This document shows positions 32,342 through 32,794 of a stretch of DNA of 32,794 nucleotides, in pieces. Every line of letters begins with the position of its first letter. Position 1 is the stretch's first letter. Source of the stretch: Thermoprotei archaeon (GTDB taxonomy: Archaea > Thermoproteota > Nitrososphaeria > Geothermarchaeales > JDFR-13); the NCBI GenBank assembly GCA_011043415.1, contig DQXH01000123.1, forward strand, positions 1 through 32,794. Direction: 5' to 3'. The notes under the pieces are model-generated. The model searched no databases. It was not told where the DNA came from and saw only the letters and a list, made by a program, of their open reading frames with translations. The position numbers and the translations under genes are program-made.

Positions 32342-32794
32342 TTATCCTTCTAACGTTCTTACAATATAATCATTAAACCTGCTCCACCATCCTCTTAATC
32401 CCTCTTCAAGATCCTCACTAAACTTCTTAGCCCATTCCTCAACCTCAATCTCCCCTGCTATTGTCGCTATGATATCCTTCACCTTCTTACCCTCCCAATA
32501 CCTCGGTTCTGCACCAGCCTTAATAGAGTACAGTCTTATTAGGGAGTACATCCTTAATGCATGCTTCTTCAAATCGATATCAGTATTAAGAAGTTTACTA
32601 TATAGGATGGGTAATACCTTCTCACCCCATCCACGGTGGAATCTACATAATCCACTATTATCTATTAGATACTCCATTAAAGCTCTTTCTAATGAAGAGG
32701 CTGCGTATTCCTCGGGAGACATGAATGTAGGGTGATAATTCGTCCAGTATCGTCCTAAAATATATAGTGGAGCTAGCATACCAGGCGTCCAATA
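32342..32794 (-). CDS. AOR-family tungsten oxidoreductase, C-terminal part (5' end outside window)
   Basis: The frame is open to the right edge and ends at 32342. About 150 residues remain. They include YWTPGMLAPLYILGRYW and LIDNSGLCRFHRGWGEKVLP, where DNSGLC is the DxxGxC motif carrying the fourth [4Fe-4S] ligand and pterin contacts of aldehyde:ferredoxin oxidoreductases. The CRFHRGW continuation suggests a branch such as glyceraldehyde-3-phosphate:ferredoxin oxidoreductase rather than the AOR at 17230-19089, but without the N-terminal domains this is only an impression. Its 3' end faces that of the YbaK-like gene with 13 bases between stops. Confidence 0.78.
   Translation of the reverse strand, partial: YWTPGMLAPLYILGRYWTNYHPTFMSPEEYAASSLERALMEYLIDNSGLCRFHRGWGEKVLPILYSKLLNTDIDLKKHALRMYSLIRLYSIKAGAEPRYWEGKKVKDIIATIAGEIEVEEWAKKFSEDLEEGLRGWWSRFNDYIVRTLEG

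Noticed and set aside
1-32794. tRNA, rRNA, CRISPR and transposon signatures
   Set aside because: I looked through the gaps between genes on both strands and found no cloverleaf sequence, spaced direct repeats, transposase or terminal inverted repeats. Most gaps are under 150 bases.

Overview
The window reads as a gene-dense, AT-rich segment of a hyperthermophilic or thermophilic anaerobic archaeon of the Thermoproteota (crenarchaeal) type. The grounds are several leaderless or near-leaderless starts behind TATA boxes, GGTG/GAGGTGA ribosome-binding sites, archaeal-type Ino1, IorAB, tungsten aldehyde:ferredoxin oxidoreductases, ThiI with a rhodanese tail, DUF134 and DUF401. An Ignisphaera- or Desulfurococcales-like source is possible, but that is only an impression. 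I saw no tRNA, rRNA, CRISPR array or insertion sequence.

Layout. 1-1551: end of an ABC ATPase facing an ECF-type vitamin S component, plus a small unknown protein. 1711-8737: a purine/nucleoside-like module. It holds an HTH-phosphoribosyltransferase regulator (GfcR-like) co-directional with a DUF401 permease, divergent from a complete BMP-type nucleoside ABC importer (Tat-exported binding protein, double ATPase, two permeases). 8730-11227: iorBA, indolepyruvate:ferredoxin oxidoreductase. 11335-14575: a SpoIIM-like membrane protein, inositol-phosphate synthase and a class III aminotransferase. 14863-15990: a multiply broken relic of a cytochrome bd oxidase subunit I (cydA). 16011-20222: a co-directional set moaC-moaB-AOR-saccharopine dehydrogenase-like, joining molybdopterin (tungstopterin) synthesis to a tungsten enzyme. 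20303-22846: endonuclease V, dCTP deaminase and seryl-tRNA synthetase. 22917-26757: YjbQ, an aminotransferase, a beta-hydroxyacid dehydrogenase and a membrane-anchored protein of unknown function. 26813-28386: a ribbon-helix-helix regulator with a palindromic operator on its own promoter, and a PflX-like radical SAM protein. 28427-30726: a nucleotidyltransferase and ThiI. 30837-32328: DUF134, a DUF5320-like Pro/Tyr-repeat protein, an unknown basic protein with no canonical start codon, and a YbaK-like deacylase. The window ends inside a second AOR-family gene.

Taken together the genes suggest amino-acid fermentation: aminotransferases make 2-oxoacids, IorAB oxidises the aromatic ones, AORs oxidise aldehydes, and all of these reduce ferredoxin. 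Nucleoside scavenging runs alongside. The decayed cydA fits a lineage that has dropped a bd-type oxidase. The most interesting non-coding signals are a series of palindromes placed on or next to promoters (upstream of the ECF S component, gfcR-like gene, BMP gene, iorA, ino1, the aminotransferase, the RHH gene and the nucleotidyltransferase).
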